Positions 7,722 through 18,765 of a stretch of DNA of 64,000 nucleotides are shown here, piece after piece. Location of the stretch: assembly GCF_017348915.1 (NCBI RefSeq), contig NZ_CP071383.1:2542001-2606000 (forward strand), given 5' to 3'. The stretch comes from Leclercia pneumoniae. Lineage in GTDB: Bacteria > Pseudomonadota > Gammaproteobacteria > Enterobacterales > Enterobacteriaceae. The notes beneath the pieces were generated by a model, which did not search any database, had not been told where the DNA came from, and saw only the letters and a list, made by a program, of their open reading frames with translations. The position numbers were made by a program, and so were the translations under genes. Position 1 is the stretch's first letter. The number at the start of each line of letters is the position of its first letter.

Positions 7722-7991
7722 ATGGCATTACTGGACTTTTTTCTCTCGCGGAAAAAAAGCACCGCCAACATCGCGAAAGAGCGACTGCAAATTATTGTGG
7801 CGGAACGACGCCGCAGCGACGCTGAGCCGCACTACCTGCCTCAGTTGCGTAAAGACATTCTGGAAGTGATTTGTAAATACGTGCAGATTGACCCGGAAAT
7901 GGTCTCTGTACAGCTGGAGCAACGGGACGGGGACATCTCGATTCTGGAGCTCAACGTCACCCTACCAGAAGCGGAAGAGTCACGTTCCTAG
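7722..7991 (+). CDS. minE: division topological specificity factor MinE
   Basis: The protein is 89 residues, one longer than the 88 of E. coli because the tail reads EAEESRS. The N-terminal membrane-targeting and MinD-binding part ([20 protein letters not shown]) and the topological-specificity domain (about 32-89) are intact. It stimulates MinD ATPase and forms the moving ring that limits MinCD to the poles. It is the last gene of minCDE, convergent with rnd; the gap holds a REP-like hairpin. Confidence 0.97.
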   Translation: MALLDFFLSRKKSTANIAKERLQIIVAERRRSDAEPHYLPQLRKDILEVICKYVQIDPEMVSVQLEQRDGDISILELNVTLPEAEESRS

Positions 7992-8000
7992 TGACGTATA

Positions 8001-8030
8001 GCGCCGGGCAGCGCGCTGCCCGGCCTACCC
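8001..8030. repeat. REP-like palindrome between minE and rnd
   Basis: GCCGGGCAGC (8003-8012) and GCTGCCCGGC (8015-8024) form a perfect stem, followed by CTACC. This is the head and tail pattern of enterobacterial REP elements found after genes. It sits between two convergent stops and has no U-run, so it is more likely an mRNA-stabilising or attenuating REP than a classic terminator. Confidence 0.65.
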
Positions 8031-8033
8031 TTC

Positions 8034-9161
8034 TTACAGCGGATAGTTTTTCAGCAGTGCGCTCAGGCGTTCAGCCATTAACTCCCCGCGCCAGCCTGCC
8101 ATCAGCTCCGGCAACCCGTTCTGCGGTTTTAACTGCCAGTGCCAGTTGAGCAACTGATTGATTTGACGACGTGACGCCAGCAGCTCTGCGCTGAGTTTGC
8201 TCTCTGTCGCCACCTCCTGGACCAGCGCCTTGATCTCTTTAAACGCTTTACGGTAGCCAGGCATGTCCATTAGATTCAACAGCGGTTCCGGCAGTTCGTC
8301 TTCCGGGATCTCCTGCGCTTTGGCCACCAGCGCCAGTAACGTTTTGCCGTGGAAACGGATCTCGCTACCGGAGAGGCCAATGCTGTCTAGCTCACCCATG
8401 CTGCCCGGCATAAAGCGCGCCACGCCCCAGAGATGTTCTTCCCGCACCACAAAATTCACCGCCATGTCGCGGTCGCGGGCTTTACGCAGACGCCATTCCG
8501 CCAGCAACTGCAGACAAGCCAGCTGGCGCGTACGCAGCTGTGAAGCGTTATTGATGTCGCGCCAGGCGTCTTTCGGGTCGACGGTCTCCTGACGACGTTG
8601 CTGCGTCATCCAGCACTCGTCCAGCGCGGCTGGCAGCCAGCCAGAGGCTTCGGCCTCTTTCATCAGCTGTCCGGCAATGGGCAGCAAATAGAAAACGTCG
8701 GCGGCAGCGTAATCAAGCTGGCGCTCGGTGAGCGGACGCGCCAGCCAGTCGGTACGGGATTCGCTCTTATCGATAGCCAGTCCGGTGTACTCTTCGACCA
8801 TCGCGGCAAAGCCCCAGGAGAGCGGACGACCGGAGAAGGCGGCCAGAATCTGGGTGTCGATAAGCGGTTGCGGCATAATGCCGAAGGTATTCAGGAAGAC
8901 TTCCAGATCTTCACTCCCGGCATGCAGATATTTGGTCACAGCGGTGTTCAGCATCAGCTCGCGCAGCGGCGCCCAGTCGGTGATGCCCAGCGGGTCAATT
9001 AAGGCCAGCCGTTTGCCATCATACATCTGTATCAGGCCCAGCTGTGGATAGTAGGTGCGGGTACGAACAAACTCGGTATCCAGGGCGATAGCGGGTGCAT
9101 CACGCGTGACATCGCACAGGGAGGCCAGCTCGTCGTTGGTGGTGATCATCTGGTAATTCAA
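8034..9161 (-). CDS. rnd: ribonuclease D
   Basis: The protein is 375 residues when started at the TTG at 9161-9159, giving Leu/Met-NYQMITTNDEL as in E. coli, whose rnd also starts with UUG. DEDD exonuclease motifs are ALDTEFVRTRTYYPQLGLIQ near the N-terminus and DYAAADVFYLLPI around residue 180; two HRDC domains follow. It is a 3'-5' exoribonuclease that trims tRNA precursors and other stable RNAs. The leader before the TTG is U-rich (CTTGTTTTG on the coding strand), as described for E. coli rnd. It is tandem with fadD upstream, separated by a terminator. Confidence 0.95.
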   Translation of the reverse strand: MNYQMITTNDELASLCDVTRDAPAIALDTEFVRTRTYYPQLGLIQMYDGKRLALIDPLGITDWAPLRELMLNTAVTKYLHAGSEDLEVFLNTFGIMPQPLIDTQILAAFSGRPLSWGFAAMVEEYTGLAIDKSESRTDWLARPLTERQLDYAAADVFYLLPIAGQLMKEAEASGWLPAALDECWMTQQRRQETVDPKDAWRDINNASQLRTRQLACLQLLAEWRLRKARDRDMAVNFVVREEHLWGVARFMPGSMGELDSIGLSGSEIRFHGKTLLALVAKAQEIPEDELPEPLLNLMDMPGYRKAFKEIKALVQEVATESKLSAELLASRRQINQLLNWHWQLKPQNGLPELMAGWRGELMAERLSALLKNYPL

Positions 9162-9188
9162 AACAAGTTCTCTTTGGTTTGCGCCCAT

Positions 9189-9216
9189 AAAAAAACGCCG
9201 GCTTAGCCAGCGTTTT
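9189..9216 (-). terminator. fadD terminator
   Basis: On the minus strand AACGCTGGC / GCCGGCGTT (one mismatch/GU) with a 3-nt loop is followed by a run of seven T. It lies between the fadD stop and the rnd start. Confidence 0.75.
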
Positions 9217-9235
9217 GGGGTGACTCACACGAAGC

Positions 9236-10921
9236 TCAGGCCTTATTGTCGCTTTTGGCGCGCGCTTCGTCACGTAATTCTCGTCGTAATATCTTGCCGA
9301 CGTTGGATTTTGGCAGTTCATCACGAAACTCAACCAGTTTCGGGACTTTATACCCGGTAAGCTGGCGTCGGCAGAAGGTAATCAGCGCCTCTTCGGTCAG
9401 CGACGGATCCTTTTTCACCACAAAAATCTTCACCGTTTCGCCGCTTGTGCCGGCCGGTACGCCGACAGCGGCCACCTCCTGCACCCCGTTGTGCTGCATA
9501 ACCACTTCTTCGATTTCGTTGGGATAGACGTTGAATCCGGAGACCAGAATCATATCTTTCTTACGATCGACAATACGCAGGAAACCCTCGTCATCCATCA
9601 CGGCGATATCGCCGGTATGAAGCCAGCCGTCTTTGATGATCTCATCGGTGGCGTCCGGACGCTGCCAGTAACCCAGCATGACCTGAGGCCCTTTCACGCA
9701 GAGCTCACCGGGCTCGCCTGGCACCACTTCGTTATCGTTATCATCCACCAGTTTGGCTTCCGTGGAGGGCACCGGCAGGCCAATGCTGCCGCTGTGATAG
9801 TCAATATCGTGCGGGTTGACGCTGACCAGCGGCGAGCACTCGGTGAGCCCGTAGCCTTCAAGCAGATATTGGCCGGTCAGTTTCACCCAACGTTCGGCAA
9901 CCGCCTGCTGCACCGGCATACCGCCACCGGCAGAGAGGTGCAGGGTTGAGAAATCGAGTTGCTGGAACTCTTTGTTGTTCAACAGTGCATTAAACAGGGT
10001 GTTGACCCCGGTCATGGCGGTGAAGGGGTATTTCGCCAGTTCCTTCACCAGGCCCGGGATATCGCGCGGGTTGGTGATAAGCACGTTTTGTCCGCCCAGT
10101 TCAATAAAGAGCAGGCAGTTCATGGTTAGTGCAAAGATGTGATACAGTGGAAGCGCGGTGATCACCAGCTCTTTGCCACGATGGAGCAGCGGGCCGTAGG
10201 TGGCGTTTACCTGTTCGAGGTTGGCCAGCATATTTCGATGGGTCAGCATCGCCCCTTTCGCTACGCCGGTGGTGCCGCCGGTATATTGCAGAAACGCCAA
10301 ATCTTCCGGGACGATTTCGGGTTTAACATACTGCATGCGGTAGCCCGTCTGCAGGGCCCGGCGGAAGGAGATGGCATCTGGCAGGTGATATTTGGGTACC
10401 AGCCGCTTAACGTATTTGACGACGAAGTTCACCAGCGTACCCTTCGCGGTGGAGAGCTGATCGCCCATCCGCGTCAGGATCACGTGTTTGACCTGAGTTT
10501 TGTCCACCACTTTTTCCAGCGTGTGGGCAAAGTTAGAGACGATAACAATCGCCGCCGCACCGCTGTCATTCAGCTGGTGCTCCAGCTCACGTGGGGTATA
10601 GAGCGGGTTGACGTTAACTACGATCATGCCTGCGCGCAAAATGCCAAACAGCGCGACCGGGTATTGCAGCAGGTTTGGCATCATCAATGCCACCCGATCC
10701 CCTTTTTGTAACCCTAAGCCTTGCTGGAGATAGGCGGCAAAAGCCCGGCTGCGCTCTTCCAGTTTGCGGAAGGTCATGACCTCGCCCATGTTCACGAACG
10801 CGGGCTGGTCGGCATAGCGTGCCACCGAATGTTCAAACAGTTCAACCAGGGATTGATAGCGGTCAGGATTGATCTCCGCAGGAACATCCGCGGGATAACG
10901 GTTTAGCCAAACCTTATTCAA
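9236..10921 (-). CDS. fadD: long-chain fatty-acid CoA ligase
   Basis: The protein is 561 residues from a TTG start at 10921-10919, preceded by GAGGTGATTCA, an ideal ribosome site; E. coli fadD also uses UUG and has 561 residues. Motifs: P-loop [19 protein letters not shown], gate and adenylate motifs (GYGLTE), and the fatty-acyl signature [20 protein letters not shown]. It activates imported long-chain fatty acids to acyl-CoA using ATP at the inner membrane, feeding beta-oxidation and FadR signalling. A FadR-type operator lies about 70-90 bp upstream. Confidence 0.97.
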   Translation of the reverse strand: MNKVWLNRYPADVPAEINPDRYQSLVELFEHSVARYADQPAFVNMGEVMTFRKLEERSRAFAAYLQQGLGLQKGDRVALMMPNLLQYPVALFGILRAGMIVVNVNPLYTPRELEHQLNDSGAAAIVIVSNFAHTLEKVVDKTQVKHVILTRMGDQLSTAKGTLVNFVVKYVKRLVPKYHLPDAISFRRALQTGYRMQYVKPEIVPEDLAFLQYTGGTTGVAKGAMLTHRNMLANLEQVNATYGPLLHRGKELVITALPLYHIFALTMNCLLFIELGGQNVLITNPRDIPGLVKELAKYPFTAMTGVNTLFNALLNNKEFQQLDFSTLHLSAGGGMPVQQAVAERWVKLTGQYLLEGYGLTECSPLVSVNPHDIDYHSGSIGLPVPSTEAKLVDDNDNEVVPGEPGELCVKGPQVMLGYWQRPDATDEIIKDGWLHTGDIAVMDDEGFLRIVDRKKDMILVSGFNVYPNEIEEVVMQHNGVQEVAAVGVPAGTSGETVKIFVVKKDPSLTEEALITFCRRQLTGYKVPKLVEFRDELPKSNVGKILRRELRDEARAKSDNKA

Positions 10922-10992
10922 TGAATCACCTCTGAAATGAGTATTTGTCGTCATCACAACCCCGGTTAAATACAAAGTGTTAACATTATATT

Positions 10993-11009
10993 AACTCAGC
11001 GTACCAGTT
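10993..11009. promoter_or_regulatory. putative FadR operator upstream of fadD
   Basis: AACTCAGCGTACCAGTT resembles the 17-bp FadR consensus (ANCTGGTCNGACCAGNT), with one strong half (ACCAGTT) and one weak half. It resembles the E. coli fadD operator as I remember it. It would repress fadD until acyl-CoA releases FadR. Confidence 0.55.
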
Positions 11010-11078
11010 TATTAATTGTCCGCTTTTCGGGTTGCGAAGCACGTCACTATTTATTTTTGTTATATCCGTATAAAACGA

Positions 11079-11103
11079 GAAACAGCGGCGAGGCCGCTGT
11101 TTC
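11079..11103. terminator. hairpin after the slp-family gene
   Basis: GAAACAGCGGC and GCCGCTGTTTC form a perfect 11-bp stem with a 3-nt loop. It lies 22 bp beyond the stop of the lipoprotein gene at 11125, toward fadD; T-rich DNA lies on both sides. Confidence 0.6.
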
Positions 11104-11124
11104 TTTTTCAATAATAACAGTAAG

Positions 11125-11709
11125 TTACTCTGTTACTACGTTCTGAACGCGAGCTGGACCGGGGTTATACCAGCCCCAGCCACCGTAGCCGCCATAACGG
11201 TACGGATGGGGTCCCCAGTACCAGGGATCGATAGGCTGCGGCGGCATCATGACCTGTTGCGTAACATGCCAGCGTTTGTAGCCGTTGGCCCGCATGGTCA
11301 TAAATTTGTAGGGGGTGCTGCCCACCTTGCCTTCCGCCGTACCGGTGATAGGACCCACGACGGTGACCAGTTGCCCACGAAAATCAACCGGGTCGAGGAA
11401 CCCGTTCACGTCCGCATAGATACGGCCACGTGACGCTTCGCCCAGTATCGGACGCGCGCCGCTATCGAGTGCGACCGTGGCAATCTCCAGCCGGGTTTTA
11501 CCCTGCTGGTTGTACACCTCGACCACCTTACCGCCAAAACGCGCTTCCTGGCCGACGTAAAGTTCAGGTGCGTTCATCACCCGGACCAGATCTTGCTGCG
11601 GCGTCGGACTGCTGCCTTTGATGGCGTCCGGTACCGATACGCATCCACTCAATGCCAGCGCCACCGCGCCGGCCGCCAGAAGGCGTACTACATAATTATG
11701 AACCGCCAT
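11125..11709 (-). CDS. yeaY: Slp-family outer-membrane lipoprotein YeaY
   Basis: The protein is 194 residues from the ATG at 11709 (AAGGGG upstream). A lipoprotein signal peptide ends at the lipobox LSGC (Cys about residue 22), followed by [21 protein letters not shown]. The Slp domain ([20 protein letters not shown]) is followed by a Tyr/Gly/Trp-rich tail (about 165-190). It is anchored in the outer membrane; the exact role is unknown, and E. coli yeaY is SigmaE-controlled. It is downstream of tsaB in the same direction with a 37-bp gap. Confidence 0.92.
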   Translation of the reverse strand: MAVHNYVVRLLAAGAVALALSGCVSVPDAIKGSSPTPQQDLVRVMNAPELYVGQEARFGGKVVEVYNQQGKTRLEIATVALDSGARPILGEASRGRIYADVNGFLDPVDFRGQLVTVVGPITGTAEGKVGSTPYKFMTMRANGYKRWHVTQQVMMPPQPIDPWYWGPHPYRYGGYGGWGWYNPGPARVQNVVTE

Positions 11710-11746
11710 GATGCGACCCCTTTTTCTCAGTTCCTGATACTGAGAT

Positions 11747-12442
11747 TCACTCGCGGCCTGGAAGTTTCTTCCATGCCACCTCGTTTCGTAAATAAACTGG
11801 TTCGGCCTTCTCAACCGCCACCGTTTTGCCTGCTGCCAGCAGATGGCAGGCGATGGGGAGCATGTCTTCGGCTTCAGGCAGCAACATCTCGCCCTCTTCC
11901 AGCGTTACGCTACTCGCCTGCGCCATATCCGGCCAGGCTTTCCAGCCCGTACCTACCGTTGCCCAGACGCCGGAAAGCTGCTTCAACCGCTCGCTAACGG
12001 CTTCCGGCTTGAGTACCGCTTCACTCTCTTCACCGTGCCAGACACCCTGTTCATCACGCGTGTACTCCGCCCAATAAACCTCACCCATGCGGGCATCAAT
12101 GGCGGCCAGCACGCGGGTGGCGCCGGTTTTACGCCAGGCACCTTGTGCCATGGTTGCCAGGGTAGAGACGCCAATCATTGGCAGCCCGGCGCCGAGCGCC
12201 AGCCCTTGCGCAATACCGATGCCAATACGCACGCCGGTAAAGCTCCCCGGGCCGCGGCCAAAGGCCAGCGCGTCGAGGTCGGTTAAAGTGGTGTCGCCCT
12301 GAGTCAGGATCATCTTTACCAGCGGTAAAATGCGCTGGGTGTGTTCTCGTGGGCACTCTTCGAAATGAGCAGAGATGGCACCGTCATTCCACAGGGCAAC
12401 AGAACAGGCCTCTGTGGCGGTATCAATAGCCAGAATTCGCAT
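11747..12442 (-). CDS. tsaB: tRNA t6A37 biosynthesis protein TsaB
   Basis: The protein is 231 residues, identical in length to E. coli. It has the ASKHA-fold N-terminus [20 protein letters not shown] and the [19 protein letters not shown] loop ([16 protein letters not shown]). TsaB pairs with TsaD (and TsaE) to attach threonylcarbamoyl to A37 of ANN-decoding tRNAs, an essential step. TsaB is a pseudo-enzyme scaffold lacking the metal site of TsaD. It follows yoaA and precedes the Slp-family gene. Confidence 0.96.
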   Translation of the reverse strand: MRILAIDTATEACSVALWNDGAISAHFEECPREHTQRILPLVKMILTQGDTTLTDLDALAFGRGPGSFTGVRIGIGIAQGLALGAGLPMIGVSTLATMAQGAWRKTGATRVLAAIDARMGEVYWAEYTRDEQGVWHGEESEAVLKPEAVSERLKQLSGVWATVGTGWKAWPDMAQASSVTLEEGEMLLPEAEDMLPIACHLLAAGKTVAVEKAEPVYLRNEVAWKKLPGRE

Positions 12443-12508
12443 CAGTTGTCGCGCTCTCGCAGTGGGTCAATACAAAATGGCGCGCATCTTAGCACACTCC
12501 AGGGCAAA

Positions 12509-14419
12509 TTACTCCGCCGATGGCGCCGCCAGGAAACGCACTGCTCGATTGATGTCCCGCGTGCGCGGCGCGGGTGGCAGACTGGCAATAAAGGTTGCGC
12601 CGTAAGGACGCATCACCAACCGGTTGTCGCAGATCACCAGCACCCCCCGATCGTCTATATCGCGGATAAGACGCCCTACCCCCTGTTTAAGGGTGATCAC
12701 CGCGTCCGGTAGCTGCACATCGTCGAAGGGATCGCCTCCGCGCAGGCGGCAATCCTCCATACGGGCCTTCAGCAACGGATCGTCCGGCGAGGTAAAGGGC
12801 AGCTTATCGATAATAACCAGAGAGAGCGCATCGCCGCGGACATCCACCCCTTCCCAGAAGCTGCTGGTTGCCACCAGCAGGGCATTGCCGTGGCTAACAA
12901 ACTGCTGCAACAGTTGGCCTTTACTGGTCTCACCCTGTAACAGCACCGGCAGGGTCATGGTGGCGCGGAACTGCTCTGCCAGGTCGCGCATCATGGCGTG
13001 AGAGGTGCAGAGCATAAAGCAGCGCCCGTTGTTCGCCTCGATCATCGGTTTAAGCATCGCCGCCAGGTGGCGCGCCGCGCCGGGCTGATTCGCCAGTGGT
13101 AAATTACGTGGTACGCAGAGCAGCGCCTGAGTCGCGTAGTCAAATGGGCTGGGTAGCAGCAGCGACTCCGCCTCGTTAATCCCCAGTCGTTCGGTGAAGT
13201 GGTGCAGGTCATCATTTACCGAGAGGGTCGCGGAGGTGAAAATCCAGCTCCCCGGCTTGTCGGCCATGACTTCTTTGAATTTATCCGCCACGGTAAGCGG
13301 CGTAAGGGCCAGGGTGAAATGGCGCGAGTTACATTCGTACCAGTAGCTGTATCCCGGCTGGTTGATCTCTTTCAGGCGCTTAAGACGGGCACGGTAAAGG
13401 GTGGCGCGTTCAAAAGCCGCGTCCAGTAATGCGGAGCGGCCCAGAGATAATTTCGCCACGTCATAGCAGAGCTCCAGCGCATCATCCAGCAGCAGGAGCG
13501 CGCGCTGAATAGTATTGTCTGCCAGAAGTTCACGCAGATTGCCGCGAAAGCCCGGATCGCCCAGCTGCATGCGGAAATCCTGTGTACTCTGCGCCAGACG
13601 ATCAGCACATTTTTGTAACTGCTGGGTATCCTTCAGTTCGGTGCGGTAAGCGATAGTGAAATCTTTGGCCAGATCCAGCAGCTGACGGCTGGAGAGGGAC
13701 TGGCCGAAATATTGACTGGCAATATCCGGCAGTTGATGGGCCTCATCGAAGATCATCACGTCAGCCTCGGGGATCAGTTCACCAAAGCCGCTCTCTTTTA
13801 CCACCATATCGGCCAGGAAGAGGTGATGGTTGACCACCACGACGTCAGCGTTCATCGCCGTCTTACGCGCTTTCACCACGTAGCAGTCTTTATAGAGCGG
13901 GCAGTCGCTACCGAGGCAGTTATCGTTGGTGCTGGTGACCAGCGGCCAGGCGGCAGAATCTTCGGCCACGCTGGCGCAGGTGCTGATATCGCCATCCTGG
14001 GTCTGGTTGGCCCAGGCGCGAAGGATGATGACATCGCTCAGCGTTTGTACCGGCAGATCGCCCCCCGCCAGCGCTTGTTGCTCCAGGCGTTCGAGGCAGA
14101 GGTAGTTTGAGCGACCCTTCAGCAGCGCCAGCCGGCCTTTATATTTGAGAGCCTTGGCCACGGTGGGCAGATCGCGACTGTAAAGCTGATCCTGCAGCGC
14201 TTTCGAACCGGTCGAGATAATGACCTTTTTCTTCGCCCGTAGCGCAGGCGCCAGATAGGCGTATGTTTTCCCGGTCCCGGTCCCCGCTTCCACAACCAGC
14301 GGCTGCCCGTTATCGATCGCGCGCGCGACGGCATGCGCCATCTGGCGCTGGGGCTCACGCGGTTTAAAGCCAGGAATTGCTTTTGCTAACTGCCCGTCTG
14401 CTGCGAAATCGTCTGCCAC
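12509..14419 (-). CDS. yoaA: XPD/DinG-family ATP-dependent helicase YoaA
   Basis: The protein is 636 residues, as in E. coli. It has Walker A EAGTGTGKTYAYL (44-56), the iron-sulfur cysteine cluster with CLGSDCPLYKDC, the DEAH box (VMIFDEAHQLPDI) and the helicase C motif (LKQGVGRLIRD). It is a superfamily-2 DNA helicase with a 4Fe-4S domain; in E. coli it partners with the HolC (chi) subunit of DNA polymerase III to repair stalled or damaged forks. It is divergent from yoaB. Confidence 0.95.
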   Translation of the reverse strand: MADDFAADGQLAKAIPGFKPREPQRQMAHAVARAIDNGQPLVVEAGTGTGKTYAYLAPALRAKKKVIISTGSKALQDQLYSRDLPTVAKALKYKGRLALLKGRSNYLCLERLEQQALAGGDLPVQTLSDVIILRAWANQTQDGDISTCASVAEDSAAWPLVTSTNDNCLGSDCPLYKDCYVVKARKTAMNADVVVVNHHLFLADMVVKESGFGELIPEADVMIFDEAHQLPDIASQYFGQSLSSRQLLDLAKDFTIAYRTELKDTQQLQKCADRLAQSTQDFRMQLGDPGFRGNLRELLADNTIQRALLLLDDALELCYDVAKLSLGRSALLDAAFERATLYRARLKRLKEINQPGYSYWYECNSRHFTLALTPLTVADKFKEVMADKPGSWIFTSATLSVNDDLHHFTERLGINEAESLLLPSPFDYATQALLCVPRNLPLANQPGAARHLAAMLKPMIEANNGRCFMLCTSHAMMRDLAEQFRATMTLPVLLQGETSKGQLLQQFVSHGNALLVATSSFWEGVDVRGDALSLVIIDKLPFTSPDDPLLKARMEDCRLRGGDPFDDVQLPDAVITLKQGVGRLIRDIDDRGVLVICDNRLVMRPYGATFIASLPPAPRTRDINRAVRFLAAPSAE

Positions 14420-14545
14420 TCTGCCCCCTGTAATTTTGCACAGGGGATTATGTCAGGCTGCCGGGCCTTGCGCCAGTCGATAGTGACGGCGGCGAGACAA
14501 TATGGCAGTCTTGCCCGGCAATGAAAAAATAACGAGGAGACGTTT

Positions 14546-14890
14546 ATGACAATTGTGCGCATTGATGCCGAAGCCCGCTGGTCTGATGTGGTGATCCACA
14601 ACCAGACCCTCTACTACACCGGCGTACCGGAGAATCTGGATGCCGAGGCCTTTGAGCAGACAGCCAACACCCTGGCACAGATTGACGCTATCCTGCAAAA
14701 ACAGGGCAGCGATAAATCGAAGATCCTGGATGCGACCATTTTTCTGGCGAATAAAGATGATTTTGCAGCCATGAACAAGGCCTGGGATGCGTGGGTAGTC
14801 GCGGGCCACGCGCCTGTACGCTGCACCGTACAGGCCACGCTGATGAAACCGCAATATAAGGTTGAGATTAAGATTATCGCCGCGGTATAA
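14546..14890 (+). CDS. yoaB: RidA-family protein YoaB
   Basis: The protein is 114 residues with a GAGGAGACGTTT ribosome site. The RidA/YjgF fold is shown by TLYYTGVPENLDADAFEQT-like and HAPVRCTVQATLM segments; the Arg before CTV (R in PVRCTVQ) is the key imine-binding residue of active RidA proteins. Family members hydrolyse reactive enamine/imine intermediates such as 2-aminoacrylate. The physiological substrate of YoaB is not established. It is divergent from yoaA and convergent with yoaH. Confidence 0.93.
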   Translation: MTIVRIDAEARWSDVVIHNQTLYYTGVPENLDAEAFEQTANTLAQIDAILQKQGSDKSKILDATIFLANKDDFAAMNKAWDAWVVAGHAPVRCTVQATLMKPQYKVEIKIIAAV

Positions 14891-14898
14891 CGCGCCGG

Positions 14899-15081
14899 TT
14901 ACTCTTCTTCATCATCCTCAAAACGCGCCACGATCCGCTCGCCGGTATGGGTGGCGCGAAGTTCTTCTGCCACCTGCGCAATGGCCTGGCCGCTGCTCAT
15001 CCCTTCGGACATTAACGTCTGAATGCGTTCAACTGCTTTCTGCTGCTGCTCGTGGCTCAGTGAAGGTAAACCTGCAAACAT
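14899..15081 (-). CDS. yoaH: small conserved protein YoaH
   Basis: The protein is 60 residues from the ATG at 15081-15079; the adjacent ATG at 15084 is only 3 nt from AGGAG, so the second start, as in E. coli, is preferred. It is the UPF0181 family ([20 protein letters not shown] then [20 protein letters not shown]) with an acidic tail. The function is unknown. It is divergent from pabB and convergent with yoaB. Confidence 0.9.
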
Positions 15082-15142
15082 CATTAACTCCTGCTAGATT
15101 ATCAGCGCTAATTATTTCACGCTGCCCGGTTGTTTGCTATAG

Positions 15143-16504
<1,362 letters not shown>

Positions 16505-16507
16505 ATC

Positions 16508-17086
16508 GTGGAGACCCGCAATCTGACCCTGGATGATTTTTTATCGCGTTTTCAGTTATTACGGCCGCAGGTCAATAGCGCCTCGCTTAATCAGCGCCAG
16601 GCCGCGGTGCTGATCCCGGTGGTACGCCGCGACGAACCCGGACTGTTGCTCACCCAACGCTCCCCGCTGATGCGTAAACATGCCGGTCAGGTTGCCTTCC
16701 CCGGTGGCGCAGTAGACAGCAGCGATGCTTCGCTGATTGCCGCCGCGTTGCGCGAAGCGCAGGAAGAGGTGGCGATTCCGCCCGAGGTTGTGGAAGTGAT
16801 TGGCGTGCTCCCGCCTGTCGACAGCGTGACCGGGTTTCAGGTTACGCCGGTGGTGGGGTTGATTCCGCCAAATCTGCACTATCACGCCAGCGAAGACGAA
16901 GTGGCGGCAGTATTTGAAATGCCACTGGCGGAGGCCCTACGTCTGGGTCGTTATCACCCCCTCGATATTCATCGTCGCGGCCACCATCATCGGGTCTGGT
17001 TATCCTGGTACCAGCATTATTTTGTCTGGGGCATGACGGCAGGCATTATTCGTGAACTGGCGCTGCAAATTGGCCTGAAGCCTTGA
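16508..17086 (+). CDS. nudL: Nudix hydrolase NudL (YeaB)
   Basis: The protein is 192 residues from a GTG start. The Nudix box is clear: [20 protein letters not shown] then EEVAI, fitting G-x5-E-x7-REUXEExGU with Ser/Asp in place of the usual central Glu. It is the CoA-pyrophosphatase-like (UPF0035) subgroup; the E. coli substrate is uncertain. It is tandem with pabB and upstream of sdaA. Confidence 0.93.
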   Translation: METRNLTLDDFLSRFQLLRPQVNSASLNQRQAAVLIPVVRRDEPGLLLTQRSPLMRKHAGQVAFPGGAVDSSDASLIAAALREAQEEVAIPPEVVEVIGVLPPVDSVTGFQVTPVVGLIPPNLHYHASEDEVAAVFEMPLAEALRLGRYHPLDIHRRGHHHRVWLSWYQHYFVWGMTAGIIRELALQIGLKP

Positions 17087-17269
17087 CTATACTTTACATT
17101 CCCGACTTTTTACTGCGTTTGCGATCGCTCTCTCGCTATTAGTAAAACCGCCGTTAGCCATTAGTTTAATTCATGTGAATAGTTGAGCTGACGATCAGGT
17201 TCCCTCTTACACTATGCGCAGTTATAACATCGTTACTGGAAACCCGGTAACCCTGTCAGGAGTGTTAAA

Positions 17270-18634
17270 GTGATTAGTATATTCGACATGTTCAAAGTGG
17301 GTATTGGCCCCTCCTCTTCCCACACTGTCGGCCCTATGAAGGCCGGTAAACAGTTCGTCGATGACCTGGTCGAAAAAGGATTACTGGAAAGCGTTACCCG
17401 TGTTGCCGTAGATGTCTATGGCTCGCTCTCTTTAACGGGTAAAGGCCACCACACCGATATCGCCATCATAATGGGTCTGGCCGGGAATATGCCGGATACC
17501 GTTGATATTGACGCCATTCCGGCGTTTATTCGCGACGTTGAAACGCGCGGCCGCCTGCTGCTGGCTAACGGCCAGCACGAAGTCGATTTCCCGCAGGATG
17601 ACGGCATGCGTTTTCGCAGCGACAACCTCTCACTGCACGAAAACGGCATGCAGATCCACGCCTTTAACGGCGATAAAGTGATTTACAGCAAAACCTATTA
17701 CTCCATCGGCGGTGGTTTCATCGTTGATGAAGAGCATTTCGGCAAAGATACGGCCGGTGATGTCAATGTCCCCTATCCGTTTAAATCCGCCCAGGAGATG
17801 CTGAACTACTGCAAAGAGACCGGCCTGTCGCTTTCCGGCATGGTGATGCAGAACGAACTGGCGCTGCACAGCAAGAAAGAGATTGAAGAGTACTTTGCGA
17901 ACGTGTGGCAGACCATGCGTGCCTGTATCGATCGCGGTATCAATACTGAAGGCGTATTGCCTGGCCCACTGCGCGTGCCGCGTCGTGCCTCGGCGCTGCG
18001 TCGCATGCTGGTGACCACCGACAAATACTCCAATGACCCGATGAACGTGGTGGACTGGGTAAACATGTTTGCCCTGGCGGTCAACGAAGAGAACGCAGCC
18101 GGTGGCCGCGTTGTGACGGCCCCAACTAACGGCGCCTGCGGGATCGTGCCGGCGGTACTGGCTTATTACGATCACTTCATCGAATCCGTTAGCCCGGACA
18201 TCTACATTCGTTACTTCCTGGCTGCGGGTGCGGTGGGCGCGCTCTATAAGATGAACGCCTCCATTTCCGGCGCGGAAGTGGGTTGTCAGGGTGAAGTGGG
18301 CGTGGCCTGCTCGATGGCTGCTGCCGGTCTGGCTGAGCTGCTGGGCGCCAGTCCGGAACAAGTTTGCGTTGCCGCAGAGATTGGCATGGAGCATAACCTC
18401 GGTCTAACCTGTGACCCGGTCGCCGGTCAGGTGCAGGTACCGTGCATTGAGCGTAACGCCATTGCGTCGGTGAAAGCGATCAATGCCTCACGCATGGCGA
18501 TGCGTCGTACCAGCGAGCCGCGCGTTTCACTGGATAAGGTTATCGAAACCATGTACGAAACCGGGAAAGATATGAACGCGAAATATCGCGAAACTTCCCG
18601 CGGTGGCCTGGCTATCAAGGTGCAGTGCGACTAA
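17270..18634 (+). CDS. sdaA: L-serine deaminase 1
   Basis: The protein is 454 residues from a GTG start with CAGGAGTGTTAAA upstream. It is a 4Fe-4S enzyme that converts L-serine to pyruvate and ammonia. The N-terminal beta domain ([16 protein letters not shown]) and the alpha catalytic domain with the cluster cysteines in [10 protein letters not shown] and [14 protein letters not shown] are all present. A strong terminator follows at 18642-18674. In E. coli the gene responds to Lrp and glycine/leucine; no operator is assigned here. Confidence 0.97.
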   Translation: MISIFDMFKVGIGPSSSHTVGPMKAGKQFVDDLVEKGLLESVTRVAVDVYGSLSLTGKGHHTDIAIIMGLAGNMPDTVDIDAIPAFIRDVETRGRLLLANGQHEVDFPQDDGMRFRSDNLSLHENGMQIHAFNGDKVIYSKTYYSIGGGFIVDEEHFGKDTAGDVNVPYPFKSAQEMLNYCKETGLSLSGMVMQNELALHSKKEIEEYFANVWQTMRACIDRGINTEGVLPGPLRVPRRASALRRMLVTTDKYSNDPMNVVDWVNMFALAVNEENAAGGRVVTAPTNGACGIVPAVLAYYDHFIESVSPDIYIRYFLAAGAVGALYKMNASISGAEVGCQGEVGVACSMAAAGLAELLGASPEQVCVAAEIGMEHNLGLTCDPVAGQVQVPCIERNAIASVKAINASRMAMRRTSEPRVSLDKVIETMYETGKDMNAKYRETSRGGLAIKVQCD

Positions 18635-18641
18635 TCCCCCC

Positions 18642-18674
18642 TTTCGCCCATCTGCAACGGATGGGCGAAATTTC
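18642..18674 (+). terminator. sdaA terminator
   Basis: TTTCGCCCATC and GATGGGCGAAA form an 11-bp stem with a 7-nt loop, followed by TTTC. Confidence 0.75.
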
Positions 18675-18765
18675 TCCCCTCGTCTCGTCTCCTTAATATT
18701 TCCCCACTACACTTGCTGTATTGCCTGCGGCATTGGGTGCCCCTGGCTTACCGGATGACCCCTGC

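Noticed and set aside
14899-15084. yoaH starting at the first of two adjacent ATGs (15084)
   Set aside because: Only 3 nt separate it from AGGAG; the second ATG has a 6-nt spacing and matches the known protein.
17214-17273. 19-codon ORF whose TGA overlaps the sdaA GTG start
   Set aside because: It has no ribosome site, and its ATG directly follows a probable -10 box (TACACT), so it would lie at or before the transcription start.
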